From: Macrothele yani
Lineage: Eukaryota; Arthropoda; Arachnida; Araneae; Macrothelidae
Reading direction: 5' to 3'
NCBI GenBank assembly: GCA_039090855.1
Contig: CM077013.1
Coordinates: forward strand, 136,235,240 to 136,299,239
Length of the DNA stretch: 64,000 nt
Shown here: positions 1 to 10,381 of the stretch, in pieces
Numbering within the stretch: position 1 is the first letter of the stretch
Layout of the letters: every line of letters begins with the position of its first letter
Translations under genes and position numbers: made by a program
Notes under the pieces: model-generated
What the model was told of the DNA's origin: nothing
What the model saw: the letters and a program-made list of their open reading frames with translations, nothing else
Databases searched by the model: none

Positions 1-64
1 TCACCTATCACGTAGCAGTGCTACTGTCGCAGATTGAAATACTTTTGTGAGGTAATATTCGACC

Positions 65-325
65 ATGTCAGGTGTCAGCGACCTTAACAGGATCATGATC
101 TTTGTTGCGCGTCTTGCAGAAGCTACAGTAACTAGAAAGGCAGAAGTAGTAGGTATAACACGAGGAACTGTATCGAAGGTTACGAATACCTTTTAAAACG
201 GACACGGCTTTGTCTCCGAACGTGCAAACTGTGCATGCCATACAATGTCACACAGGGATAGGAGAAAATTGGCACAAACTGTACAACGGCCACACAAGAC
301 CACAGTACCACATATCACCAGTTGA
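65..325 (+). pseudogene. Tc1-like transposase N-terminal relic
   Basis: Reading from ATG at 65 gives a 43-residue open frame (MSGVSDLNR...ITRGTVSKVTNTF) that stops at TAA 194-196. The same frame then continues as ...SHRDRRKLAQTV...KTTVPHIT. This matches, segment by segment, the two helix-turn-helix regions of the transposase at 1375 (SDLSEFQRR, ISRGTVSKAM, TDRRTLKRIV, KTTATKVT). It is therefore the DNA-binding half of a Tc1-like transposase. The catalytic part is absent, because the frame runs straight into a minisatellite at about 326. No terminal inverted repeat was seen at its left. Dead copy; assigned from internal similarity and Tc1 family knowledge. Confidence 0.7.
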
Positions 326-526
326 GGTGATAACGTTAGCACCAATTGGTGTAATCCCGTTGACAACAGCTGGAAGGATCCCATTAACACCAGTTGGAAT
401 GATCCCGTTAATGCCAGTTGGAATGATCCCGTTAACACCAGTTTGAAGGATCCCGCCAACACAAGTTGGAACGATCCCGTTAACATCGGTTTATATGATC
501 TCGTTAACACCAGTTGGAAGGATCTC
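326..526. repeat. 24-bp minisatellite, about 8 units
   Basis: Direct repeats of a 24-bp unit around CCAGTTGGAATGATCCCGTT followed by AACA, with point differences between units. Because 24 is a multiple of 3, both strands show periodic reading frames (an 8-residue SFQLVLTG-like period on the minus strand) that are artefacts. The array directly abuts the degenerate transposase relic on its left and the Tc1-like element on its right. Confidence 0.85.
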
Positions 527-610
527 TTTTGTCCATATAATATACAGGGGTTGTCCAAAATAATGGAAACACCTCGCTGAAAACAGTGACCTTGGTATGT
601 GCTGCTTTTT

Positions 611-1290
611 GAGTAAAACGAACATGTAGCTACAATTCTTTTGTAAAAGAATTTTTGAGTAAAACGAACATGTAGCTACAATTCTTTTGTAAAAGAATTT
701 TTGAGTAAAACGAACATGTAGCTACAATTCTTTTGTAAAAGAATTTTTGAGTAAAACGAACATGTAGCTACAATTCTTTTGTAAAAGAATTTTTGAGTAA
801 AACGAACATGTAGCTACAATTCTTTTGTAAAAGAATTTTGAGTAAAACGAACATGTAGCTACAATTCTTTTGTAAAAGAATTTTTGAGTAAAACGAACAT
901 GTAGCTACAATTCTTTTGTAAAAGAATTTTTGAGTAAAACGAACATGTAGCTACAATTCTTTTGTAAAAGAATTTTGAGTAAAACGAACATGTAGCTACA
1001 ATTCTTTTGTAAAATAATTTTTGAGTAAAACGAACATGTAGCTACAATTCTTTTGTAAAAGAATTTTTGAGTAAAACGAACATGTAGCTACAATTCTTTT
1101 GTAAAAGAATTTTTGAGTAAAACGAACATGTAGCTACAATTCTTTTGTAAAAGAATTTTTGAGTAAAACGAACATGTAGCTACAATTCTTTTGTAAAAGA
1201 ATTTTTGAGTAAAACGAACATGTAGCTACAATTCTTTTGTAAAAGAATTTAAGAGTAAAACGAATATGTAGCTACAATTCTTTTGTAGAA
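611..1290. repeat. 15-copy 46-bp tandem array with palindrome, inside Tc1-like element
   Basis: Units start at 611, 657, 703, 749, 795, 840, 886, 932, 977, 1023, 1069, 1115, 1161, 1207 and 1253. Period is 46 bp, 45 in two units, and units are nearly identical. Each has the perfect inverted repeat AATTCTTTT-GT-AAAAGAATT, able to form a 9-bp stem. The array lies between the left terminal repeat and the transposase, where Tc1 elements carry their untranslated region and sometimes subterminal transposase sites. No other copy of the unit was seen in this window. Confidence 0.95.
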
Positions 1291-1374
1291 CAAAGTGTTG
1301 CTTATAGTCTCAAGGGTCTGTGTGATTGAATTGTAAATCGGTGTTTGCATAATTTCGTTCCACGTGAAGGCACA

Positions 1375-2315
1375 ATGAGTGACCTATCGGAGTTCCAAAG
1401 AAGGCAGATTGTAGGAGTCCGTTTGGTTGGTGCGTCGGTAAATACAGTAACACATGCATTGGGTATATCGAGAGGTACCGTGTCTAAGGCCATGACAGCA
1501 TACAATTACCACCATCCAGGCACAACATCATCTGAGAGACATAACTGTGGAAGGAAAACCAAACTCACTGCGACAGACAGGAGGACATTAAAAAGAATTG
1601 TGACCGCAAGGAGGAAGACCACGGCGACGAAAGTGACTGCCGAGCTTTATGCACATCTCCAAAACCTAGTGTCCACCCATACCGTGAGAAAGGAATTGCA
1701 TCAGCACAATATTTACGGCAGAGCTGCGATTGCAAAGCCCCTGGTGTCACAGGTGAATATGAAACGGAGACTATAGTGGTGCCGGAAACATAAAACATGG
1801 ACTGAGGATCAATGGAAACATGTGTTGTTTTCCGATGAATCAAGTTTCTCACTATTCCCCAACACAGGACGTGTTTACGCGTGGAGAACACGTGCAGAAG
1901 CCTACAACCCAGACTGTCTCCTTCCTACTTCACAGCATGAGGGCGGTTCCGCAATGGTTTTGGACGTGCTCTCGGAGTTTGCAGCAGATCCCATTATCAC
2001 CTTACACGGATGGATCACTAGCGGTGAGTATGTCACTCTTTTGGACGGCCACGTGAATTCAATGGCGCATACATTGTTTCCGCCAGGGGATTGCACCTTT
2101 CAAGATGATAATGTCCCAATTCACAGAAGTCGAACTGCTCAATCATGGTTTGAGGGACATGAGGATGTGAAGTTGCACACCTTTCCTGGCCTGCACAATC
2201 ACCGTTATTAAACATCATTGAGCCCCTGTGTTCTGTGTTGCAAAACAGAGTGCGACCCCGTTATCCTCCTCCGGCGTCCTTCAAGGAATTGGAGCAGTTT
2301 CTGCAGAAAGAATAA
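1375..2315 (+). pseudogene. Tc1-like DD34E transposase, inactivated
   Basis: The N-terminal helix-turn-helix pair begins MSDLSEFQRRQIVGVR with ISRGTVSKAM. The frame is cut by an in-frame TAG at 1774-1776, then resumes in the same frame with the first catalytic Asp in FSDESSF and the second in FQDDNVPIH. A frameshift before about 2187 moves the C-terminal part (WPAQSP..LNIIEPL, third catalytic Glu, to LQKE) into another frame, ending at TAA 2313-2315. Function would be cut-and-paste transposition of the enclosing element. The stop and the shift make this copy non-functional as read. ATG 1375 was chosen because the Tc1 N-terminus aligns there. Confidence 0.88.
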
Positions 2316-2461
2316 TACAACATACCACCATCCAGGAGTTGTGTGCGTCCATTCCAAGGATGATTCAAGCAGTTTTATATGTCCAGGGTGGTCCCGCACC
2401 ATATTAGGTGCGTAACACCTATTGTTTCAAGGTGTTTCTATTATTTTGGACAACCCCTGTA

Positions 2462-3464
2462 TATCTGACGCAAATACTCCAAAATCCGGAAAAAAAAAAA
2501 AAAAAAAAAACGAAATCAGAGAAACTTCAGGCCTCGTGCATTTCGGATAACGGACTCTTAACCCGCATAGCAAAAAAAGCGGGAGACAGTGGTACACTTT
2601 GTAGAAAATGTGTGCTATGCTTCTTTGTCATGCCAAGATCTTTGTGGATGTGAAACAAAAGGAGTGATTTCAGCGTATACATTTATGTACGTACAACCAA
2701 TTGCATTTATTCGCCTCCTCCCGATCACACCGAGCCACAGTCTGGTACATACTAAGTGGAATTGAATCATAACAACAAACAATAAGGTTTACTAATTTCT
2801 GACATTCAGCTGTATTTGGATAGGTGGATTAATGAATGCTATTGTCGTAAAACCAATGAAAGAAGATATGTGAGTCATAAAAGTAAATATTTACAAAACT
2901 ATGGCTGCGGCAATAGTATTTCGACTGCTTAGTTTTGCTGGACGTGTAGTGCAGGAAAGCTTACGTTAAGTCACGTTAGGGTTATTGAAAGGTTACTTGA
3001 CGTAGCTAAAGTGTGCTAAATCTTCAAAGTGCTAGAGGTTGTTTAGGTAAGACACGCACGTGCAATAAATTCCAAGAATATGGAATTTATTTTTACTCAG
3101 CGTTCCTTATTATCTTGAATATCAGTAATATACCTTCGGTTTTAGTACATTAGTACCTTGAAGGCTCCTTATTACAGCGGTAAACACAATATTCCCTGAA
3201 CTTAACGTAAACACTCAATGAAATAGACTTAACGGCCAGACAGAGGTCTGACAATAAAATGAACTAAGAAAACGTACTCACTTTTAACCTTTTATTGGGG
3301 AGCTCCTGGTATTACTCAAATACACACTCCAAAATAACACAACTACTGATAGCACGAACTTCCGTATTATCGTGATATCGTAGAAAAGTAGGTAAATCGC
3401 ATATCAATAATCAGGAAGAACCTATCACATATAAAACGGAGCTCTCTGGCGTATCTTGAGCGCG

Positions 3465-3466
<2 letters not shown>
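2462..3466. other. Unassigned AT-rich spacer
   Basis: An A-run lies at about 2491-2510 just outside the Tc1-like element. Otherwise I see no coding similarity, RNA gene or clear repeat in this kilobase. Confidence 0.5.

Positions 3467-3499
<33 letters not shown>
3467..3499. repeat. (TA)n microsatellite at RTE 5' junction
   Basis: Uninterrupted TA dinucleotides end exactly where the 5'-truncated RTE copy begins. A similar TA run follows that copy's 3' tail near 5535, so the runs may be the target-site duplication. Confidence 0.9.
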
Positions 3500-3501
<2 letters not shown>

Positions 3502-5534
3502 AAAGTTCTTATGGAAACAGCAACAAAATTAGCTGGGTCTAAGAACAAATTGCATGTTAACAAATTATCAGGAAAAACGAAAATGTTGATGCGAAAAGAA
3601 GAGTGATGAGGACAACTAAAGAAGATGTGACTTCCAAAGTGGAATATATAGAGCTATGCAAGATAGTACGTAAAAGTATCACCGAAGACGTTAGGAAATT
3701 CAACTGTGAACTAGTGAGGAAAGCAATTGAAAACAACCAAAGCCTAAAGATAGCAAAGGGACATCTCAGTAAGGGGAGAAAACAGATTATGGCACTGAGA
3801 AAAGAAGATGGTTCTGTAACAAGAAATAGAGGCGAAATTTTGACAAGAGTGAAATATTTCTACTCCAAATTATATGAAAGGGGTGATACATGTATTCCAG
3901 ACAACATGAAAGGTACCAGTACCAGAGTTCTTCCAGTCCTTCCAGCAGAAGTTGCACATGCAATCAAGAACATGAAGCGGGGAAAAGCTCCAGGAGAAGA
4001 TGGAATTACTGTAGACATCATACAAGAAGCAAGTGGAGAAATCGAAACAGTACTCGCCCAAATTTTCACTCGATGCCTTAATGAAGGGAAAATTCCTGAG
4101 GATTGGAACAAAAGCTACAATGATCTTGCTACATAAAAAGGTGACATTGAGGATCTCAGGAACTACAGACCTATCAGCCTCCTATCAGTGGTTTATAAAA
4201 TCTTCACTAAAGTTCTTTCACACCGCTTTAAGGTGACACTGGACATGGCTCAACCGAGAGAACAAGCTGGATTCAGGAGTAGCTACAGCACAATAGATCA
4301 TATCCACGTACTGAGAGAACTAATTGAAAGAGCGAGGGAATATGAGCTTCCATTGTGCATGGCTTTTATCGATTATGAAAAAGCCTTTGATTCGGTGAAA
4401 CCATCAGCTGTTGCAATGGCTCTGAAATCCTGCGGTATTGAAGATGCATACATTAATATTATTAATAACATCTATGAAAATGCAAGTGCAAAGATTCGGC
4501 TGTTTGAAAATACAACACACATAAAAATTGGAAAAGGAGTGAGACAAGGGGACACCATATCTCCGAAGCTCTTTAATGCCACATTGGAAAATGTCTTTCA
4601 ATCACTGAACTGGGAAAACAAAGGGATAAAGATTAATGGAGATTATCTAACCCACCTTCGTTTTGCTGATGACATAGTCATTTTTGCAACTACCCCATCA
4701 GAGCTACAGAGTATGATCCAGGAACTTGCTGACAAGAGTAAAGAAGTGATATTGAAAATGAACTTTCAGAAGACAAAAGTGATGTACAATGCTTTTACAA
4801 GAAATGAAGATTTATCAATTGATGGAGAAAAGCTGGAGATAACAGACACGTACGTTTATCTTGGACAGCAGATATCAAGTGAGGGTCACATTGATGAAGA
4901 AATTAATCGGCGTACAAAACTTGCCTGGAGAGCTTTTGGAAGAAACAGCATAATTTTCAAGAGCAATATGCCATTATGTCTTAAAAGAAAAGTGTTTGAT
5001 CAATGCATCCTTCCAGTGCTTACGTATGGTGCAGAGACGTGGACCTTAGCTAAAAGAGACATACAAAGGCTGCAGACAACTCAAAGTAGCATGGAGAGGT
5101 GCATGCTTGGTGTAACCAGAAGAGATAAGAAGAGGAACACGTGGATCCGAAAAATGACAAGAGTGGAAGACATCATGATCAGAGTTAAATCCCTGAAATG
5201 GCAATGGGCTGGACATACTGCCAGAAGGACAGACCATCGATGGACAGCCGAAATTTTAGATTGGATTCCAAGGGACAGGAAAAGACCCAGAAGAAGACCA
5301 CATGGAAGATGGGTGGATGAAATTCGAAAGTATGCGGGAGTGACATGGAGGAGACTGGCACAAGACAGACCGTTGTGGAGGAAATCCTTGGGGAGACCTT
5401 CGTCCAGCAGTGGATTGATAATGGTTGACAATGATGATGATGATGATATATGCACAAGACAGACCGTTGTGGAGAAAACTTGGGAGACCTTCGTCCAGCA
5501 GTGGATTGATAATGGTTGACAATGATGATGATGA
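3500..5534 (+). mobile_element. RTE-clade LINE copy A, 5'-truncated
   Basis: Nearly identical to the RTE copies at 5545-8360 and 46534-49695, but starting within the region between endonuclease and reverse transcriptase. Protein pieces at 3603-4136 and 4188-5519 (both +) cover the linker, then RT motif A ([12 protein letters not shown]), motif B ([13 protein letters not shown]), motif C ([10 protein letters not shown]) and the RTE C-terminus ([19 protein letters not shown]). The reading frame is lost near 4110-4145 by small indels around GATTGGAACAAAAGC and the A-run at about 4134. It ends in (TGA)n, typical of RTE elements. Dead copy. Confidence 0.93.
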
Positions 5535-5537
5535 TAT
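5359..5537 (+). repeat. Tandem duplicate of the RTE 3' terminus
   Basis: About 85 bp of the RTE 3' end (ACAAGACAGACCGTTGTGGA to the TGA tail) occurs twice in direct orientation, at about 5363-5450 and 5455-5534. The second differs by small changes. This is either a very short 5'-truncated RTE insertion in the tail of copy A or a local duplication. Confidence 0.85.
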
Positions 5538-5544
5538 ATATATA

Positions 5545-8360
5545 TATATATATCATCATCATCATCATCATTGTCAACCATTATCAATCCACTGCTGAAC
5601 GAAGGTCTCCCCAAGTTTCCTCCACAACGGTCTGTCTTGTGCCAGTCTCCTCCATGTCACCCCTGCATACTTTCGAATTTCATCCACCCCTCTCCCATGT
5701 GGTCTTCTTCTGGGTCTTTTCCTGTCCCTTGGAATCCAATCTAAAATTTCGGCTGTCCATCGATGATCTGTCCTTCTGGCAGTATGTCCAGCCCATTGCC
5801 ATTTCAGGGATTTAACTCTGATCATGATGTCTTCCACTCTTGTCATTTTTCGGATCCACGAGTTCCTCTTCTTATCTCTCCTGGTTACACCAAGCATGCA
5901 CCTGTCCATGCTTCTTTGAGTTGTCTGCAGCCTTTGTATGTCTCTTTTAGTTAAGGTCCACGTCTCTGCACCATACGTAAGCACTGGAAGGATGCATTGA
6001 TCAAACACTTTTCTTTTAAGACATAATGGCATATTGCTCTTGAAAATTATGCTGTTTCTTCCAAAAGCTCTCCAGGCAAGTTTTGTACGCCGATTAATTT
6101 CTTCATCAATGTTACCCTCACTTGATATCTGCTGTCCAAGATAAACGTACGTATCTGTTATCTCCAGCTTTTCTCCATCAATCGATAAATCTTCATTTCT
6201 TGTAAAAGCATTGAACATCACTTTTGTCTTCTGAAAGTTAATTTTTAATCCCACTTCTTTACTCTTGTCAGCAAGTTCCTGGATCATACTCTGCAGCTCT
6301 GATGGGGTAGTTGCAAAAATGACTACGTCATCAGCAAAACGAAGGTGGGTTAGATAATCTCCATTAATCTTTATCCCCTTGTTTTCCCAGCTCAGCGACT
6401 GAAAAACACCCTCCAAAGTGGCATTAAAGAGCTTCGGAGATATGGTGTCACCTTGTCTCACTCCCTTTCCAATTTTTATGTGTGTTGTATTTTCAAACAG
6501 CCTAATCTTTGTACTTGCATTTTCGTAGATGTTATTAATAATATTAATGTATGCATCTTCAATACCGCAGGTTTTCAGAGCCATTGTAACTGCTGATGGT
6601 TTCACCGAATCAAAGGCTTTTTCATAATCGATAAAAGCCACGCACAACGGAAGTTCATATTCCCTTGCTCTTTCAATTAGTTCTCTCAGCACGTGGATAT
6701 GATCTATTGTGCTGTAGCCACTCCTGAATCCAGCTTGTTCTCTCGGTTGAGCCATGTCCAGTGTTACCTTCAAGTGGTGTGAAAGAACTTTAGTGAAGAT
6801 TTTATAAACTACTGATAGGAGACTGATAGGTCTGTAGTTTCCAAGATCCTCAATGTCACCTTTCTTATGTAGCAGGATCATTGTAGCGGTGTTCCAATCC
6901 TCAGGAATCTTTCCTTCATTAAATCATCGAGTGAAAATTTGGGCGAGTACTGTTTCGATTTCTCCACTTGCTTCTTGTATGATGTATACAGTAATTCTAT
7001 CTTCTCCTGGAGCTTTTCCCCGCTTCATGTTCTTGATTGCATGTGCAACTTCTGCTGGAAGGACTGGAGGAACTCTGGTACTGGTATCTTTCATGATGTC
7101 TGGAGTGCATGTATCATCCCTTTCATACAATTTGGAGTAGAAATCTTTCACTCTTGTCAAAATTTCGCCTCTATTTCTTGTTACAGAACAATCTTCTTTT
7201 CTCAGTGCCATAATCTGTTTTCTTCCCTTACTGAGATGTCCCTTTGCTATCTTTAGGCTTTGGTTGTTTTCAATTGCTTTCCTCACTAGTTCACAGTTGA
7301 ATTTTCTTACGTCTTCAGTGATACTTTTTCTTACTGTCTTGCATAGCTCTATATATTCCACTTTGGAAGTCACATCTTCTTTAGTTGTCCTCATCTCTCT
7401 TCTTTTTTGCATCAACATTTTCGTTTTTCCTGATAATTTATTTACATGCAACTTGTTCTTAGACCCAGCTAATGTTGTTGCTGTTTCCATAAGAGCTTTG
7501 GTTACTTTTCTGTTAACTTCAGAGATGTCCACTTCTTCCGATGTTAGGCCTTCTAAAGCAGAGAACCTGTTCTTCAGTTCCAACTTGAAGGTATTATGGT
7601 GTTTTTTAAGGTTGGTTATGTCAATAGATTTTGTTTGTCTTATGAGCTTGCCACGTTCAAGTTTAGTGTTGAGGTGCATCTTACATCTCACCAATCTATG
7701 GTCACTACCTGTGTTGAACTTGTTTAGCACACTGCAGTCTTCTATGACGAATTTTTTGTTACACATAATAAAATCAATTTCACTTGTCGTCCCATTTGGA
7801 TGTCTCCATGTCCATTTCCTGTGTGGCTTTTTCTTGAAGAAGGAGTTCAAGATGAAAAACCGTTCTGCCTCTGCAAACTCAACGAGAGTATTTCCACGCT
7901 GGTTTCTGTTGCCGTGACCGAATTCACCTACTGAAGTTTCATTCTGTTGACGTTGCCCTATTTTTGCATTGAAATCTCCCATAATTATTTTCAAGTGCTG
8001 CTTACCTTTATTATTTAGATGACAAATTTCCTCATAAAATTTTTCAATTTCTTCTTCAGGATGACTTGTGGTGGGTGCATAAGTTTGAATAATCTGAGCC
8101 TGGTATCTTTTCGAGAGTTGGATAACAAGTCGTGCAGCTCTGTCAGAGGAACTTTCAACTTCTACAACTTTATCCTTCAGTTTCTTGTTTATTATAAATC
8201 CAACACCACTAGTTCTGCCAGTATCAGTCCCACGATAGTAGAAGAGATGTCCACTTTTCAGTTCGATGAGATCTTCCCCTTTTCTCCTTACCTCACTTAG
8301 CCCGACGATGTCCCACTTAATCCTTTGTAGTTCATCTTCCAATTCAAGAAGCCTTGAATC
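5545..8360 (-). mobile_element. RTE-clade LINE copy B, tail to tail with copy A
   Basis: Minus-strand RTE element whose 3' (TGA)n tail, seen as ATCATCATC on +, starts about 10 bp from the end of copy A, across a short TATATA run. Its 5' end is truncated at about 8360, next to another TATATATA stretch, which could be the target-site duplication. It lacks only the 5' UTR and the first residues present in the copy at 46534. Together with copy A it forms an inverted repeat of about 2 kb per arm with almost no spacer. Confidence 0.93.
5574..8342 (-). pseudogene. RTE ORF: AP endonuclease plus reverse transcriptase, one nonsense codon
   Basis: A single continuous frame from 8342 to 5574, about 920 codons, broken only by one TGA at 6924-6926, where sibling copies read a TGT-containing codon. 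Order: AP-endonuclease-like domain (WDIVGLSEVRRKGE near the start, GDFNAKIG around residue 120, EIDFIMCN and TGSDHRLVR around 190-215), a linker, then RT motifs [22 protein letters not shown] and LRFADDVVIF, then the RTE C-terminus with YGAETWTL and WAGHTARR. It would act in target-primed reverse transcription. It is the most intact RTE copy in the window, but is 5'-truncated before the first endonuclease motif. Confidence 0.9.
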
Positions 8361-8699
8361 ATATATATATACTGCATACCACCACGTGATGACTTACACT
8401 CGTTGCCACATATAATTCACCGGGAGAAACAACATCTCGTTAAGTGAGAAGATAATTTGCATAGGAAAATAAAATAACAAGAGATAGTAAAATAAAAAAG
8501 AAACTGAATCTAGAGTATACGTTATTAGGTTACATCCCATCGTGTTATACATTTTTTTATAGATGTCGTCAATAGCAGGTAACAAAAGGTTAGAGAGGAA
8601 GCCAAATTCTGCTACGACGCACCGCTTTCACAACATTGAAAATGCATTTTTGCAATGGCTTTTATCACATTTAGCATTTTCTCATCATTTACGCATATT
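8361..8699. other. Unassigned spacer
   Basis: AT-rich sequence between RTE copy B and the 109-bp satellite; nothing recognised. Confidence 0.4.
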
Positions 8700-9895
8700 G
8701 CGCAAAAACTGAAATTTTACGGGATCGAACCTGCGTCTTCTTGCTCCGGAACGAGTTGTTTTAACCAACTAAACTACACCGACGGAATGTATCGCTGTAG
8801 ATTTCTCGTTTTGATACGTGCTTCACCTCTGTAGTACGTCACTTCATCCTCGCTCCGAAGACAGTTCTTCTAACTAACTGAACTGCACCGACGGAATGTA
8901 GCACTGCAGATTTGTCGTTTTGACACGTGATTCACCTTTGTAGTACGTCACATCATCCTCGCTCCAGAGCCAATTGTTCTAACCGACTGAACTACACCAA
9001 CGGAATGTATCCCTGCAGGTGTGTCGTCTTGATACGTGCTTCACCTCTGTAGTACGTCACATCATCCTCGCTCCGGAGACAGTTCTTTTAACTGACTGAA
9101 CTGCACCGACGGAATGTAGCCCTGCAGATTTGTCGTCTTGACACATGATTCACCTTTGTAGTACGTCACATATTCCTCGCTACAGAGCCAATTGCTCTAA
9201 CCGACTGAACTACACCGACGGAATGTATTCCTGACACGTGCTGACGGAATGTCGTCTATTCCTCGCTACAGAGCCAATTGCTCTAACCGACTGAACTACA
9301 CCGACGGAATGTCGTCTTGACACGTGCTTCACCTCTGTAGTACGGTACATCATCCTCTCTCGGTTGACAGTTCTTCTAACTGACTGAACTACACCGACGG
9401 AATGTAACCCTGCAGATTTGTCATCTTGACACGTGCTTCACCTCTGTAGTACGACACATCATCCTCTCTCGGGGGACAGTTCTTCTAACCGACTGAACTA
9501 CACCGACGGAATGTAGCCCTGCAGATTTGTCGTCTTGACACGTGCTTCACCTCTGTAATACGTCAAATCATCCTCGCTCCGGAGACAGTTCTTCAAACGG
9601 ACTGAACTACACAACGGAATGTAGCCCTGCAGATTTGTCATCTTGACACGTTCTTCACCTCTGTGGTACGGCACATCATCCTCGCTCCGGAGACAGTTCT
9701 TCTAACCGACTGAACTACACGACGGAATGTAGCCCTGCAGATTTGTCATCTTGACACATGATTCACTTCTGTAGTAGTCACATCATCCTGGCTTCGGAGC
9801 CAATTTTTCTAACCGACTAAACTACACCGACGGAACGTATTGCTGCAGAATTGTCGTCTTGATACGTGCTTCATCTCTGTAGTACATCGCAACTG
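8700..9895 (-). repeat. 109-bp satellite with tRNA-like motif, about 11 copies
   Basis: The landmark GACGGAATGT recurs at 8781, 8890, 8999, 9108, 9217, 9303, 9396, 9505, 9613, 9721 and 9829, giving a 108-109 bp period, with one irregular short unit near 9243. On the minus strand each monomer contains a tRNA A-box-like stretch (GTAGTTCAGTCGGTTAGAA) followed by CTCCGGAGCGAG, and a GTGACGTACTACAGAGGTGA block; many also contain CACGTG. The same blocks occur as single copies at 58057 and 58333, so the array looks like a tandemly amplified tRNA-derived repeat. Confidence 0.9.
8727..8796 (-). other. tRNA-like sequence with A box and B box at satellite edge
   Basis: On the minus strand this edge unit reads as a tRNA-like head: A-box region TAGTTTAGTTGGTTAAAAC, then an anticodon-arm-like CTCGTTCCGGAGCAAG, then the B box GGTTCGATCCC. 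Other monomers of the array lack the B box. I do not call it a functional tRNA gene because stem pairing is poor; it is better read as the parental tRNA-derived repeat of the satellite. Confidence 0.5.
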
Positions 9896-10381
9896 CAATG
9901 AGATCTTGTTAGGCTTATGTAAAACGTGATGAAAAACTGTTTGGCGATAGTTTAGTAAAATATATTTTTGAGTAACAATGAAATTAATTATTGTTGCGTA
10001 ACTTCATGGGACAGCATTAAAAAGTCACAGTGTAACAATGGTTTTGACTACATCCGTTACCCATTTTCATTACATTGAATTTTTTTACTTGAGATTTCTT
10101 TTACTATAGTCGGGAAAGATGCATAGCATAAAAAACTTTGCGATGCTTAAACGGAAACCTGTTGTTCATATTAAACACAGAAGCTTGCTGCATCTTTTTT
10201 CTTGTTCTTTTGCTATGACAGCCCTGGATACGATTCTTCCGAGCAAACAACCCAGGACCGAATTTTGAAGGTCTTTCTTAGCTACCTTTCTCAGATGAAA
10301 ACCAAGTCATGCGGCTTACTTAGCTGCAGAACAGACGGTAAGGATCTCCCTCCCCGTCCCCGATCGTCTTTAAGGTCCTTA
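9896..10381. other. Unassigned spacer
   Basis: No recognisable gene or repeat between the 109-bp satellite and the Tc1-like element. Confidence 0.4.

Larger units (their letters stand above)
545..2459 (+). mobile_element. Tc1-like DNA transposon, complete ends, broken transposase
   Basis: The left end at 545 begins CAGGGGTTGTCCAAAATAAT and continues about 11 more bases; the right end, read on the other strand from 2459, is the same but for one base over about 31 positions. Both ends are flanked by the dinucleotide TA (543-544 and 2460-2461), the Tc1/mariner target duplication. Inside are a 15-copy tandem array (611-1290) and a Tc1-type transposase pseudogene (1375-2315). At 1.9 kb it is longer than a typical 1.2-1.7 kb Tc1 element because of the array. 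Confidence 0.9.

Noticed and set aside
193..558. 121-codon minus-strand frame with repeated SFQLVLTG
   Set aside because: It is the 24-bp minisatellite read in a frame that is a multiple of three; no start context or homologous protein.
611..1290. CRISPR-like array
   Set aside because: The 46-bp units follow one another directly with no spacers, the setting is a eukaryotic Tc1-like transposon, and no cas genes are present.
5081..5614. Minus-strand frames with runs of Asp or His (several at 5.1-5.6, 20.6-21.1, 49.3-49.8 kb)
   Set aside because: They are antisense to the RTE ORF, and the Asp/His runs come from the (TGA)n/(ATC)n tail.
7264..7917. 217-codon + frame
   Set aside because: Exactly antisense to the RTE copy B endonuclease region; the minus strand shows the conserved motifs.
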